This document shows positions 51,690-60,880 of a DNA stretch of 64,000 nt, piece after piece. Both the position numbers and the translations under genes were made by a program. Numbering within the stretch: position 1 is the first letter of the stretch; every line of letters begins with the position of its first letter. The notes below the pieces were generated by a model. The model was not told the origin of the DNA and made no database searches. It worked only from the letters and a program-made list of their open reading frames with translations. This DNA is from Eikenella longinqua (GTDB lineage: Bacteria > Pseudomonadota > Gammaproteobacteria > Burkholderiales > Neisseriaceae), in the NCBI RefSeq assembly GCF_001648355.1, contig NZ_LXSL01000013.1, positions 1-64,000 on the forward strand, written 5' to 3'.

Positions 51690-53723
51690 ATGCTTATACA
51701 AAAATCTCCCCCGCCCCGCCTTTTAATCCTCGCCTCCCTGCTGGCCGCGCTGCCCGCCGCCGCCGCACCGGACAACATTACCGACCTCGGCACACTGAGC
51801 GCCGGCAATTCGGGTTACTCAATGGCAACCGCCATCAGTGCCAACGGGCGCGCCGTGGTCGGCGAATCGGATAACGACAACGGCGCCCGCCGTGCCGTCG
51901 TCTGGTCGGGCAGCGGCTGGGGCAGCAAAACCGATCTCGGCACGCACCGCACCGACAATTTGGGCGCTTCTGCTGCAACCGCCGTCAGTACCGATAGCTC
52001 GGTGGTGGTTGGGGAGGCGAGCGGCGACACCTTCTCACAACACGCCACTGTCTGGTCGGGCAGCGGCTGGGGTAGCAAAACCGACCTCGGTACGCTGAGC
52101 AGCGGCAATGCGGGCAACTCGGTTGCAAGAGCCGTCAGCGGCGACGGCTCGGTAGTGGCCGGATGGGCGGAAGACGATAACGGCTACCAACGCGCCATCG
52201 TCTGGTCGGGCAGCGGCTGGCAGACCAAAACCGACCTCGGCACGTACCGCACCGACACTTTGGGCAACTCGTTTGCAAGAGCCGTCAGCCGCGACGGTTC
52301 GGTGGTGGTTGGGGAGGCGAGCGGCGACACCTTCTCACAACACGCCACTGTCTGGTCGGGCAGCGGCTGGGGTAGCAAAACCGACCTCGGTACGCTGAGA
52401 ACCAATAATTCGGGTGATTCGGTTGCACAAGCCGCCAGCTCCGACGGTTCGGTGGTGGCCGGATTTGCGCAAAACGACAACCTTGAGCAACGCGCCACCG
52501 TCTGGTCGGGCAGCGGCTGGCAGACCAAAACCGACCTCGGCACGCTGAGAACCAATAATTCGGGTAATTCGGTTGCACAAGCCGCCAGCTCCGACGGTTC
52601 GGTGGTGGGCGGATTTGCGCAAAACGACAACCTTGAGCAACGCGCCACCGTCTGGTCGGGCAGCGGCTGGCAGACCAAAACCGACCTCGGCACGCTGAAA
52701 ACCGACAATTCGGGATTTTCTCAGTTATACGGCTTCAGTGCCGACGGTAACATTGCGGTCGGCGGTGCGGACAACGACAACGGCGACTTCCGCGCCGTCG
52801 TCTGGAACCTGCGCGGTGGCCGCGCGGTCGATACCGCCAACACCCGAGCCGCCATGTCGCTGCTCTCCGCCGATACCGCCGCCATGCTCGCGCAGCGCGG
52901 CCGTGCGGCGGAAACCTTGCTGGAAGGCTGCCGTGCCGACGGCGGAAAATTCTGTTACAGCGCAGGCTATACCCACGATGTCGGCCACGGCGCGCGCTCA
53001 CGCGGTGTGGGCTTCGCTTTCGGCTACGGCTTCTCCGACAATTTCGATGCGGGCTTCTCCTTTGCCGTGCCGCTGCCTACCGATGAAAACGGCAGTCATC
53101 GCCTGAAATCTGGCGCAGGTTTGGGCTTGTCCGCCCGCTTCCATAACGGCACAGGCTGGTATGCCGTACCCGCCGTGGCTTTCGAATCAGATAAAACCCG
53201 CATCCGCCGTCCGCATTTGAGCGGCACGGAAGCCCCCGAAAACAACGTGCGGGTAAAAAGCCGCGCATACAGCCTGACCTTGGGTCGGGACTTCGGTGTG
53301 CCTGCGGGGAAATCCTTCGGCTGGTATGCCGCACTGCGCCGCACCGAAGCCGAACGCCCCGCCTATGCGGAAAATGGCGGTCTGTCCTTTCCGTTTTCCT
53401 ACGGCGAAGCGGAATTGAAGGAAACCACCTTGGCGGCAGGCGCGAAAGGCAGGCTGCCTTTGGGTGGCGGGCTGTCGTGGTACGGTAGTGCCGAAATCGC
53501 CCAACGCATGGGTGGCGGCAAAACCCGTTTCTCTGCCTCCGCCCCGTTCTTCGGCTCGTTTGAGGAAGAGCACGAAACCTCGCGTACCCGTCCGAGTGTG
53601 CAGACCGGCGTGGACTACGCCTTCAGCCCAGCTGCCGTGTTGTCTGTGGGCGGCTACGTCGGTCGCAACGCCTTCTCCGGCACCGACAAAGGAATGTTCT
53701 TGAGGCTGAACGGCAGCTTCTAA
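51690..53723 (+). CDS. HAF-repeat autotransporter
   Basis: 677 residues from the ATG at 51690 with an AAAGGAAA ribosome site. A signal peptide ends in AALPAAAA. Seven tandem 50-residue repeats follow (about residues 31-380), each of the form TDLGT...SVA.A.S.DGSVV.G...D....RA.VWSGSGW, the HAF extracellular repeat pattern. The last ~250 residues form an autotransporter beta-barrel ending in LNGSF with a terminal Phe. The passenger would be displayed on the surface. Repeats 5 and 6 are nearly identical in DNA. A strong terminator follows. Confidence 0.88.
   Translation: MLIQKSPPPRLLILASLLAALPAAAAPDNITDLGTLSAGNSGYSMATAISANGRAVVGESDNDNGARRAVVWSGSGWGSKTDLGTHRTDNLGASAATAVSTDSSVVVGEASGDTFSQHATVWSGSGWGSKTDLGTLSSGNAGNSVARAVSGDGSVVAGWAEDDNGYQRAIVWSGSGWQTKTDLGTYRTDTLGNSFARAVSRDGSVVVGEASGDTFSQHATVWSGSGWGSKTDLGTLRTNNSGDSVAQAASSDGSVVAGFAQNDNLEQRATVWSGSGWQTKTDLGTLRTNNSGNSVAQAASSDGSVVGGFAQNDNLEQRATVWSGSGWQTKTDLGTLKTDNSGFSQLYGFSADGNIAVGGADNDNGDFRAVVWNLRGGRAVDTANTRAAMSLLSADTAAMLAQRGRAAETLLEGCRADGGKFCYSAGYTHDVGHGARSRGVGFAFGYGFSDNFDAGFSFAVPLPTDENGSHRLKSGAGLGLSARFHNGTGWYAVPAVAFESDKTRIRRPHLSGTEAPENNVRVKSRAYSLTLGRDFGVPAGKSFGWYAALRRTEAERPAYAENGGLSFPFSYGEAELKETTLAAGAKGRLPLGGGLSWYGSAEIAQRMGGGKTRFSASAPFFGSFEEEHETSRTRPSVQTGVDYAFSPAAVLSVGGYVGRNAFSGTDKGMFLRLNGSF
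51780..52829. repeat. Seven tandem 150-bp repeats in the autotransporter gene
   Basis: Units begin at 51780, 51930, 52080, 52230, 52380, 52530 and 52680, each exactly 150 bases. Units 5 and 6 differ at only a few positions, and units 2 and 4 share a long identical block (GGTGGTTGGGGAGGCGAGCG onward). Confidence 0.9.
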
Positions 53724-53775
53724 TCGTTTTGACGCGATGTAAAAAGCAGAGAGCGTGATATGTTTTGCATCGCAA

Positions 53776-53835
53776 GGCAAGGAACGAAAAATGGCCGCAA
53801 CCCTTTAAATATAGGGCTGCGGCCATTTCCTTGCC
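53776..53835 (+). terminator. Long-stem terminator after the autotransporter gene
   Basis: GGCAAGGAA...AATGGCCGCA and TGCGGCCATTTCCTTGCC face each other around CCCTTTAAATATAGGG. The rest of 53724-54095 has no gene I can support; the end carries the upstream region of the flavoenzyme gene. Confidence 0.75.
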
Positions 53836-54095
53836 TAGAAACTGTGGCGCTTTACTTTTCCAGGAAGTGGATAAAAAGCGGGGAAAGAACGTGGGCCAAA
53901 AGCTCAGCTAACCCATGTTACCCGACTAGTGCCATGGCTGCTATTTTGCAGCAACACCGGCTTGGATAAGTTTTGGCATAACGGGCAAGAGAAAACCCGC
54001 TTAACAGGTCGTTCAACGGGGGTTAAAATCAGGGTATACAAAGTTTTCTGTCGGTTTTGTGTTTTTCTTTTCCATCATCCCTAAGGAGACCAAAC

Positions 54096-55340
54096 ATGCC
54101 CCAATCCTGCGATGTCGCCGTTATCGGCGGCGGCCCGTCCGGCGCGATTGCCGCCGCCCTGCTGCTGAAACACGGCTTTTCCGTGTGCGTGCTCGAAAAG
54201 CAGCACTTCCCCCGCTTCGTGATCGGCGAGAGCCTGCTGCCGCACTGCATGGAATTTTTGGCAGAAGCCGGTTTCCTGCCCGCCGTAGGGGCCGAGCCGA
54301 GCTTCCAGTTTAAAGACGGCGCAGCCTTCACTTGGGGCAGCCGCTACACCTATTTCGATTTCACCGACAAATTCAGCCCCGGCCCGGGCACGACCTACCA
54401 AGTGCGGCGCGGCATCTTCGATAAAATCTTAATCGACGAAGCCGCCAAGCAGGGCGCGGACGTGCGCTTCGGCCACGCCGTTACCGCCTTCGACAATAGC
54501 GGCAGTGTTGCCCGCCTGTCCGTGCAGCCCGAAGACGGCGCGGCGTATGAACTGCACGCCTGCTTCGTGCTGGATGCCAGCGGCTACGGCCGCGTGCTGC
54601 CGCGCCTGCTCGATTTGGAAACCCCGTCCGAGCTGCCCGTGCGCGAAGCCCATTTCACCCACATCAACGACAACATCGCCGACCCCGATTTCGACCGCAA
54701 CAAAATCCTCATTTCCACCCACCCCGTGCACCGCGACGTGTGGCTGTGGCTCATCCCCTTCGGCGACAATCGCTGCTCCATCGGCGTGGTCGGCTTGCCC
54801 GAACGCTTCGGCGGGCTGGGAGATTCCGAAGCCATCCTGCGCTGCTACGCCGCCGAAGTGCCCATGCTCGCCCGCATTTTGGCCGACGCGCAATGGGAAA
54901 ACGACTTCCCCTTCCGCCACATCAAAGGCTATTCCGCCAACGTCAAAACCCTGCACGGCCGCCACTTCTCCCTCTTGGGCAACGCCGCCGAGTTCCTCGA
55001 CCCCGTGTTCTCCTCCGGCGTAACCATCGCCATGCACTCGGCCAAACTCGCCGCCGACCTGCTCGCCCGCCAGCTGAAGGGCGAAGAGGCAGACTGGCAG
55101 CGCGACTTCGCCGAACCGCTGATGGTGGGCGTGAACGCCTTCCGCACCTATGTGAACGGCTGGTACGACGGCAGCTTCCAAGACGCCATCTACGCCCCGC
55201 AGCGCACGCCCGAAATCAGCAATATGATCAGCTCCATCCTCGCCGGCTACGCCTGGGACACCGCCAACCCCTATGTGGCCAAATCCGAACGCAGGCTCAG
55301 GGCTTTGGCGGAAACCGTGGGCGTGCAGCGCTGCGAATAA
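54096..55340 (+). CDS. FAD-dependent oxidoreductase of the flavin-halogenase fold
   Basis: 414 residues from the ATG at 54096 with an AAGGAG site. The FAD motif VAVIGGGPSGAIAA is at residues 7-20 and GESLLPHCMEFL at 44-55. WLWLIP at 216-221 matches the WxWxIP motif typical of flavin-dependent halogenases, and FLDPVFSSG at 300-308 matches their FxPxSxG element. Lys73 in FKDGAAFTWG is a candidate for the catalytic lysine. Relatives of this type occur in aryl-polyene and other pigment clusters. Substrate and true halogenation activity are unproven. A DUS-pair terminator follows. Confidence 0.8.
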   Translation: MPQSCDVAVIGGGPSGAIAAALLLKHGFSVCVLEKQHFPRFVIGESLLPHCMEFLAEAGFLPAVGAEPSFQFKDGAAFTWGSRYTYFDFTDKFSPGPGTTYQVRRGIFDKILIDEAAKQGADVRFGHAVTAFDNSGSVARLSVQPEDGAAYELHACFVLDASGYGRVLPRLLDLETPSELPVREAHFTHINDNIADPDFDRNKILISTHPVHRDVWLWLIPFGDNRCSIGVVGLPERFGGLGDSEAILRCYAAEVPMLARILADAQWENDFPFRHIKGYSANVKTLHGRHFSLLGNAAEFLDPVFSSGVTIAMHSAKLAADLLARQLKGEEADWQRDFAEPLMVGVNAFRTYVNGWYDGSFQDAIYAPQRTPEISNMISSILAGYAWDTANPYVAKSERRLRALAETVGVQRCE

Positions 55341-55342
55341 AG

Positions 55343-55380
55343 TTTTCAGGTAGCCTCAAGATGTATAGGCTACCTGAAAA
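55343..55380. terminator. DUS-pair terminator
   Basis: TTTTCAGGTAGCCT, ten bases, AGGCTACCTGAAAA: a perfect 14-bp stem directly after the flavoenzyme gene. Confidence 0.75.
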
Positions 55381-55608
55381 TTTTTGGCCATTGGGCATTC
55401 AATGTTTTTTGGAAAGACTGGTTGCGCCGCAACCTTGCCGGCCAAGTTTTCAGGTAGCCTCTTGATCTGCCGCCATCCTTCGGTAAAGCCTTGCCAACAA
55501 AGCCGGGCGGCGGGGTAAGGAAAGGTTAATCAGATAGCGCGGGGGGCGGGGCTTTCCTAAAATAGCCGCATTTTCCAACAGCTGCCGGCAAACGGCAGGC
55601 GGAGCAAG

Positions 55609-56772
55609 ATGAAAAAACCGTTGAAATGGGCATTGTGGGCGGCAGCCGCCCTGGCCGTGGGCGCGGCGGGCTATGCCTTTTTGAAGCCGAGTAAGCCGCA
55701 AACCACCTACCTCACCGAAGAAGTGAAACGCGCCGACGTGCGCCAAACCATATCCGCCACTGGCGAGATTTCCGCCGCGCAATTGGTGGACGTGGGCGCG
55801 CAGGCTTCCGGCCAAATCAAGCATTTGTATGTGAAGCTCGGGCAGCACGTGGAAAAGGGCGACCTCATTGCCGAAATCGATTCCACCACCCAGCTCAACG
55901 CGCTGAACACCAACAAAGCCCGCCTGGAAACCTATCAGGCGCAGCTCGTGTCTGCCCGCGTGGCGCTGCAAAACGCCGAGCGCAAATACCGCCGCGAGCA
56001 GGCCTTGTGGGCGGAAAACGCCACTTCCAAAGAAGAGCTGGAAAGCGCACAGGGCGCCTATGCCGCCGCCAAGGCGCAGGTGGGCGAGCTGCAATCTTCC
56101 ATCCGCCAAACCCGCATCGCCATCAACACTTCCGAAGCCGATTTGGGCTACACCCGCATCACCGCGCCGATTAGCGGCACCATGGTGTCGGTGAAAGTGG
56201 AAGAAGGGCAAACCGTGAATGCGGCGCAGAGCACGCCCGCCATCGGCCAGGTGGCCGATTTGAGCCGCATGCTGAACAAAATGCAGATTGCCGAAGGCGA
56301 CGTGACCCGCGTGAAAGCCGGGCAAACCCTGCTCTTCACCACCCTAGCCGACCCCGACAGCGAGCGTGAAGCCAAGCTCGACAGTATCGACCCCGGCCTC
56401 ACCACCCTCTCACAAGGCAGCTACACCACCAGCACAGACACCACCAGCACCGCCATCTATTATTACGCCCGCGCCCTCGTGCCCAACGAAGACGGCAAGC
56501 TCGCCATCGGCATGACCACGCAAAACAACATCGTGATCGGTGAAGCGAAAAACGTGCTCACCGTGCCTTCCGCCGCCGTGAAGCAGCGCGGCCGCGAACG
56601 CTATGTGCGCGTGCTGCTGGGCGAAGGCAAAGTGGAGGAGCGCACCATCACCGTGGGCATCAGCGACGGCACGCGCACCGAAGTGAAATCGGGCGTGAAA
56701 GAGGGCGAAAAAGTGATTGTGTCGGAGAGCGACGGCACGGTGAAGGATTGGCAGGGCGGCCCGCCGATGTAA
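55609..56772 (+). CDS. macA: MacA-type periplasmic adaptor of a macrolide/peptide efflux pump
   Basis: 387 residues with a GGAG site. An N-terminal anchor (KWALWAAAALAVGAAGYAFL) is followed by a lipoyl half (DVGAQASGQIKHLYVKLGQHVEKGDLIAEID, in parts), a helical hairpin (about residues 100-165), the second lipoyl half (LGYTRITAPISGTMVSVKVEEGQTV) and membrane-proximal domains. MacA joins MacB to an outer-membrane factor. macB and the factor lie immediately downstream in the same direction. A Correia-like repeat begins two bases after the stop. Confidence 0.93.
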   Translation: MKKPLKWALWAAAALAVGAAGYAFLKPSKPQTTYLTEEVKRADVRQTISATGEISAAQLVDVGAQASGQIKHLYVKLGQHVEKGDLIAEIDSTTQLNALNTNKARLETYQAQLVSARVALQNAERKYRREQALWAENATSKEELESAQGAYAAAKAQVGELQSSIRQTRIAINTSEADLGYTRITAPISGTMVSVKVEEGQTVNAAQSTPAIGQVADLSRMLNKMQIAEGDVTRVKAGQTLLFTTLADPDSEREAKLDSIDPGLTTLSQGSYTTSTDTTSTAIYYYARALVPNEDGKLAIGMTTQNNIVIGEAKNVLTVPSAAVKQRGRERYVRVLLGEGKVEERTITVGISDGTRTEVKSGVKEGEKVIVSESDGTVKDWQGGPPM

Positions 56773-56773
56773 A

Positions 56774-56881
56774 TTTAGCCGACCCACCCTCAAACCATTA
56801 CCGCGTTGGCTCGCCTTGCCGTATTGCCCATACTGTCTGCGGCTCGCCGTCTTGTACTGGTTTGAGATTGGCCCGGCTAAA
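56774..56881. repeat. Correia-like element between macA and macB
   Basis: 108 bases. The ends TTTAGCCGACCC...CTCAAACCA and TGGTTTGAG...GGCTAAA are inverted repeats, and the interior GCGTTGGCTCGCCTTGCCGT and ACTGTCTGCGGCTCGCC match the copy at 33295. The rest of 56773-57076 holds DUS copies and a composite repeat. Confidence 0.7.
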
Positions 56882-56946
56882 TGATGGCAGCAAGCCGGAT
56901 TGGCTGAGGCCGAGCCCGTTCCATAGCTAGGGCTACCTGAAATTTG

Positions 56947-57049
56947 AGGCTACCTGAAAAACGTAAGCTTCGCAGAAACCTTGCCGCGCCCGTTTTTAGC
57001 TTCGCAGAAACTCAACTTTGCTTCGCAAAACATCGTTTTCAGGTAGCCT
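56947..57049. repeat. DUS-bounded composite intergenic repeat upstream of macB
   Basis: AGGCTACCTGAAAAACGTAA, two GCTTCGCAGAAAC cores, CTTCGCAAAACATCG and TTTTCAGGTAGCCT. Confidence 0.7.
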
Positions 57050-57076
57050 CCCCGCCGCAACGAAAGCCGTATCTAT

Positions 57077-59014
57077 ATGAACCTAATCGAATGCCGCAAC
57101 ATCAACCGCTATTTCGGTGAGGGCGAAAACCGCGTCCACATCCTGAAAGACATCAGCCTGAGCATCCAAAAAGGCGACTTCATCGCCATCATCGGCCAAT
57201 CCGGCTCCGGCAAATCCACGCTGATGAACATCCTCGGCTGCCTCGACAGCGCCACTTCCGGCTCCTACCGCATCGACGGCGTGGAAACCGCGCAGATGAG
57301 CGGCGACGAGCTGGCCGCGCTGCGCCGGCGCAAGTTCGGATTCATCTTTCAGCGCTACAACCTGCTCGGTGCGCTCAGCGCCCGCGACAACGTGGCCCTG
57401 CCCGCCGTGTATGCCGGCATGGATCAGAAAGACAGGCAGGAACGTGCCGATATGCTGCTGGCCGATTTAGGCCTGGCCGGCAAAGAAGCCAACCGCCCCA
57501 ACGAGCTTTCCGGCGGGCAGCAGCAGCGCGTTTCCATCGCCCGCGCCCTGATGAACGGCGGCGAAATCATCCTCGCCGACGAGCCCACCGGCGCGCTCGA
57601 TTCCGGCAGCGGCGAAATGGTGATGGAAATCATCCGCGGCCTGCGCGCCAAAGGCCACACCATCATCTTGGTCACGCATGACCCGAACATCGCCGCCTTC
57701 GCCAACCGCGTGATCGAAATCAAAGACGGCGAAATCATCGCCGACCGCAGCAAAAACGAAAACATCCCGCCCAGCAGCGTGGAAAGCCGCCGTGAGCAGC
57801 AGTCTTGGCTGTTTTACAAAGACCAGTTTGTGGAAGCCTTCAAAATGTCGGTGCAGGCCATTATGTCGCACAAAATGCGTTCGCTGCTCACCATGCTCGG
57901 CATCATCATCGGCATCGCCTCGGTGGTGTCCGTGGTGGCGCTGGGGCGCGGCACGCAGGAGAAAATCCTCTCCGACATCAGCGCCATCGGCACCAACACC
58001 ATCGGCGTGTATCCCGGCAAAGGCTTCGGCGACCGCCGCCGCAACCGCATCCGCACGCTCACCATCGCCGACGCCCAAGCCATCGGCAAGCAAAGCTATG
58101 TGGACAGCGTTACCCCGATGACCACCTCCAGCGCCACCGTCACCTACCGCAACACCAACGTTACCGCCCAGCTCTACGGCGCGGGCGAGCAGTATTTCAG
58201 TGTGCGCGGCATCAAGCTCGATCAGGGGCGGCTGTTTGACCAAGCCGACGTGGACGCCGCCGCGCAGGTGGTGGTGATCGACCCGAACACGCGCAAGCAG
58301 CTCTTCCCCGACGGCACCAACCCCATCGGCCAAACCATTCTATTTGGCAAGCGCCCGCTGCGCGTAATCGGCATCAGCGCGGAAGACCAAAACGGCTTTG
58401 GCGGCGCCGACAACCTGCAAATGTGGGCGCCCTACACCACGGTAATGAACCGCATTTCCGGCGAGCGCTACATCAGCTCGGTAACTGTGAAAATCAAAGA
58501 CGACGTGAGCACTTCGGTGGCCGAGCAGGGCATCAAAGAGCTGCTCCTGGCGCGGCACGGCACGGAAGACTTCTTCACCAGCAACAGCGACAGCATCAAG
58601 CAAACCATCGAAAAAACCACCAGCGCCATGACGCTGCTGATTTCCTGCATTGCCCTGATTTCATTGGTGGTGGGCGGCATCGGCGTGATGAACATCATGC
58701 TGGTGTCGGTAACCGAGCGCACCAAGGAGATTGGCGTGCGCATGGCCATCGGCGCGCGGCAGGGCAATATTTTGCAGCAGTTTCTGATTGAGGCCGTGCT
58801 GATCTGCCTCATTGGCGGCGCGGCGGGGATTATGCTTTCCTATTTAATCGGCACGGGCTTCAACGCATTGGCCACCGAATTTGCCATGTCGTTTTCCACC
58901 TGGTCGATTGTGAGCGCGGTGCTGTGCTCCACCTTTATTGGCGTGCTGTTCGGCTTTATGCCGGCCAAAAACGCCTCGCAGCTCAATCCGATTGCCGCCC
59001 TGTCGCGCGATTAG
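57077..59014 (+). CDS. macB: MacB ABC-type efflux permease/ATPase
   Basis: 645 residues. The N-terminal ATPase has Walker A GQSGSGKST near 39-47, signature LSGGQQQRV, Walker B ILADEPTGALD and switch His in THDPN. A linker leads to a first membrane helix near 275 (MLGIIIGIASVVSVVALG), then a large periplasmic domain, and three C-terminal helices beginning with CIALISLVVGGIGVMNIML. This is the MacB arrangement. It exports macrolides, peptides or haem-type substrates with MacA and a TolC-like factor, both encoded next to it. Confidence 0.95.
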   Translation: MNLIECRNINRYFGEGENRVHILKDISLSIQKGDFIAIIGQSGSGKSTLMNILGCLDSATSGSYRIDGVETAQMSGDELAALRRRKFGFIFQRYNLLGALSARDNVALPAVYAGMDQKDRQERADMLLADLGLAGKEANRPNELSGGQQQRVSIARALMNGGEIILADEPTGALDSGSGEMVMEIIRGLRAKGHTIILVTHDPNIAAFANRVIEIKDGEIIADRSKNENIPPSSVESRREQQSWLFYKDQFVEAFKMSVQAIMSHKMRSLLTMLGIIIGIASVVSVVALGRGTQEKILSDISAIGTNTIGVYPGKGFGDRRRNRIRTLTIADAQAIGKQSYVDSVTPMTTSSATVTYRNTNVTAQLYGAGEQYFSVRGIKLDQGRLFDQADVDAAAQVVVIDPNTRKQLFPDGTNPIGQTILFGKRPLRVIGISAEDQNGFGGADNLQMWAPYTTVMNRISGERYISSVTVKIKDDVSTSVAEQGIKELLLARHGTEDFFTSNSDSIKQTIEKTTSAMTLLISCIALISLVVGGIGVMNIMLVSVTERTKEIGVRMAIGARQGNILQQFLIEAVLICLIGGAAGIMLSYLIGTGFNALATEFAMSFSTWSIVSAVLCSTFIGVLFGFMPAKNASQLNPIAALSRD

Positions 59015-59026
59015 CCGGGCGGCGTG

Positions 59027-59210
59027 AGGCTACCTGAAAAATGCGCCTCACTGCAGAAAGATACCGTTTTAGCTTCGCAGAAACTCCGCTTCCTTCGGAA
59101 ACATCGTTTTAACTTATCGTTGAAGTTTGCGCTTTAGCTGCACAGAAACTCAGCCTTGCTTCGCAAGACATCGTTTTAACTACGTTGAAGCTTGCGCTTT
59201 CAGGTAGCCT
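59027..59210. repeat. Long composite repeat with several cores after macB
   Basis: From AGGCTACCTGAAAA to CTTTCAGGTAGCCT. It contains three AGCTTCGCAGAAACT- or GCTGCACAGAAACT-type cores, each followed by a CATCGTTTTAACT segment. The gap 59015-59414 also has DUS at 59234 and 59348 and a Simonsiella-dialect copy AGGCTGCCTGAA at 59253-59264. No gene is seen. Confidence 0.7.
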
Positions 59211-59414
59211 GCAAAGCTTCTTGTACATCATGAAGGCTACCTGAAAATTAGCAGGCTGCCTGAAACTAACTCCCCCATGGGGAGAGGGCAGGGGCGAGGG
59301 TCGGCAAACCGTAGGTTTGCATTCCGGCGCTTTCCGCAGACAGGCGGAGGCTACCTGAAAAATCCCGGCACCACCCAAACCAGACACCAACACCCAACCA
59401 AGAAACGAGGGTTT

Positions 59415-60863
59415 ATGAAACCGACAACCCAAGCCGTCCCCGCCCGCGCCGCCGTGCTCGCCCTGCTGCTGCTCAGCGGCTGCGCCATCGATCGCACCCC
59501 CAACAGCCAAATCGGCCTGGCGCAGGCGCAAAGCGAAGGCGCGGTCAACCCGCCCGCCGCCGTGGCCGATGCCGCCGGGCAGTGTGCCCAGGCCGAAGGT
59601 TGCGCCTATCAGGCCGACAGCGACTGGTGGCAGGTGTTCGGCGACAGCCGCCTCAACGACCTGGTGCAGCAGGCGCTGGCCAACAACGTGAATTTGAAAC
59701 AGGCCGCCATCAATGTGAACAAAGCCCTGTATCAGGCCAACATCCTCGGCGCCAACCTCGTGCCCGCCTACAACGCCTCGCTCGGCGCCAACGCCAGCCG
59801 CAACCTCGACACCCGCGCTAACAGCCACAGCTACAGCAGCCAGCTCGGCTTAAGCTACGAGCTCGACCTGTGGCGTCGCCTCAACGCCACCGCCTCCGCC
59901 CAAGTGTGGGAGCAGCGCGCCACCGAGCAAGATTTGGCCGCCACCCGCCTCACCGTGGTCAACAACGTAGCCGACGCCTATTTTCAGGTAGCCTATTTAA
60001 ACGAAGCCATCAAGCTGGCCGAACAATCCGTCGGCCACTATCAGCAAATCCTGCAAATCGCCCACAGCAAATACCGCCACGGCCGCTCCGCCTCCATCGA
60101 AGTTACCCAGGCCGAGCAATCCCTGCTTTCCGCGCAAAACAGCCTGCTCTCGCTCCGACAAAGCCGCGAAAACGCCGAAGCCACCCTGCGCAACCTGCTC
60201 AACTTGCGCCCCGGCCAGCAAATGGCCGTGCAGCCCGCCGATTTCAGCCTGCCCGAAGGCGGAAAAGTCGATTTAAACGTGCCCGTTTCCACCATCTCCG
60301 CCCGCCCCGACCTCATCGCCGCCGACTACCGCCTGCAATCCGCCCTCAAAAGCCAGCAGGCGCAATACCGCAGCTGGTATCCCAGCATCAGCCTGAACGC
60401 CGCCCTCAGCACATCGTCCGAGCACAGCCGCAACTTCTTCAACGTGCCGATATTGGGCGGCAGCGTTAGCCTCAACCTGCCCTTTTTAAACTGGCACACC
60501 CTGCGCTGGCGCGACCGCAGCGCCGAAGCCGACTTTGAAAACGCCAAGCTCGCCTTCGAAAAAGCCCTCACCACCGCGCTCAACGAAGTGCAAACCAACT
60601 ACAGCCAATACCAAAGCAGCCGCCAAAGCCAGGAAAACCTGCGCCGCCGCTACCGCCTCGACGTGGAAAACAGCCGCTACTACCGCGCACGCTACCAACA
60701 CGGCCGCAACGAACTCAAAGACTGGCTTTCCGCCCTCAACACCGAATACGGCAGCGCGCAAAGCCTGCTTGACGCCCGCTACCAAACCCTCCACCACGAA
60801 GCCATGGTGTACAAATCCATGGCCGGCCGCTACCGCCGCAATGGCGGATCGGCCGCGCAATAA
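59415..60863 (+). CDS. TolC/NodT-type outer-membrane efflux lipoprotein
   Basis: 482 residues from the ATG at 59415. The lipobox LLLLSGC follows a signal sequence, so the protein is lipid-anchored like MtrE/OprM. Two repeats of coiled-coil plus beta segments are visible (ANNVNLKQAAINVNKALYQANILGANLVPAYNASLGA, in parts; KSQQAQYRSWYPSISLNAAL). The order after macA-macB makes it the outer channel of that tripartite pump. An internal DUS at about 59983-59994 encodes FQVAYL. A strong terminator follows. Confidence 0.9.
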   Translation: MKPTTQAVPARAAVLALLLLSGCAIDRTPNSQIGLAQAQSEGAVNPPAAVADAAGQCAQAEGCAYQADSDWWQVFGDSRLNDLVQQALANNVNLKQAAINVNKALYQANILGANLVPAYNASLGANASRNLDTRANSHSYSSQLGLSYELDLWRRLNATASAQVWEQRATEQDLAATRLTVVNNVADAYFQVAYLNEAIKLAEQSVGHYQQILQIAHSKYRHGRSASIEVTQAEQSLLSAQNSLLSLRQSRENAEATLRNLLNLRPGQQMAVQPADFSLPEGGKVDLNVPVSTISARPDLIAADYRLQSALKSQQAQYRSWYPSISLNAALSTSSEHSRNFFNVPILGGSVSLNLPFLNWHTLRWRDRSAEADFENAKLAFEKALTTALNEVQTNYSQYQSSRQSQENLRRRYRLDVENSRYYRARYQHGRNELKDWLSALNTEYGSAQSLLDARYQTLHHEAMVYKSMAGRYRRNGGSAAQ

Positions 60864-60880
60864 ACCAGCAGCCGTCAGAA

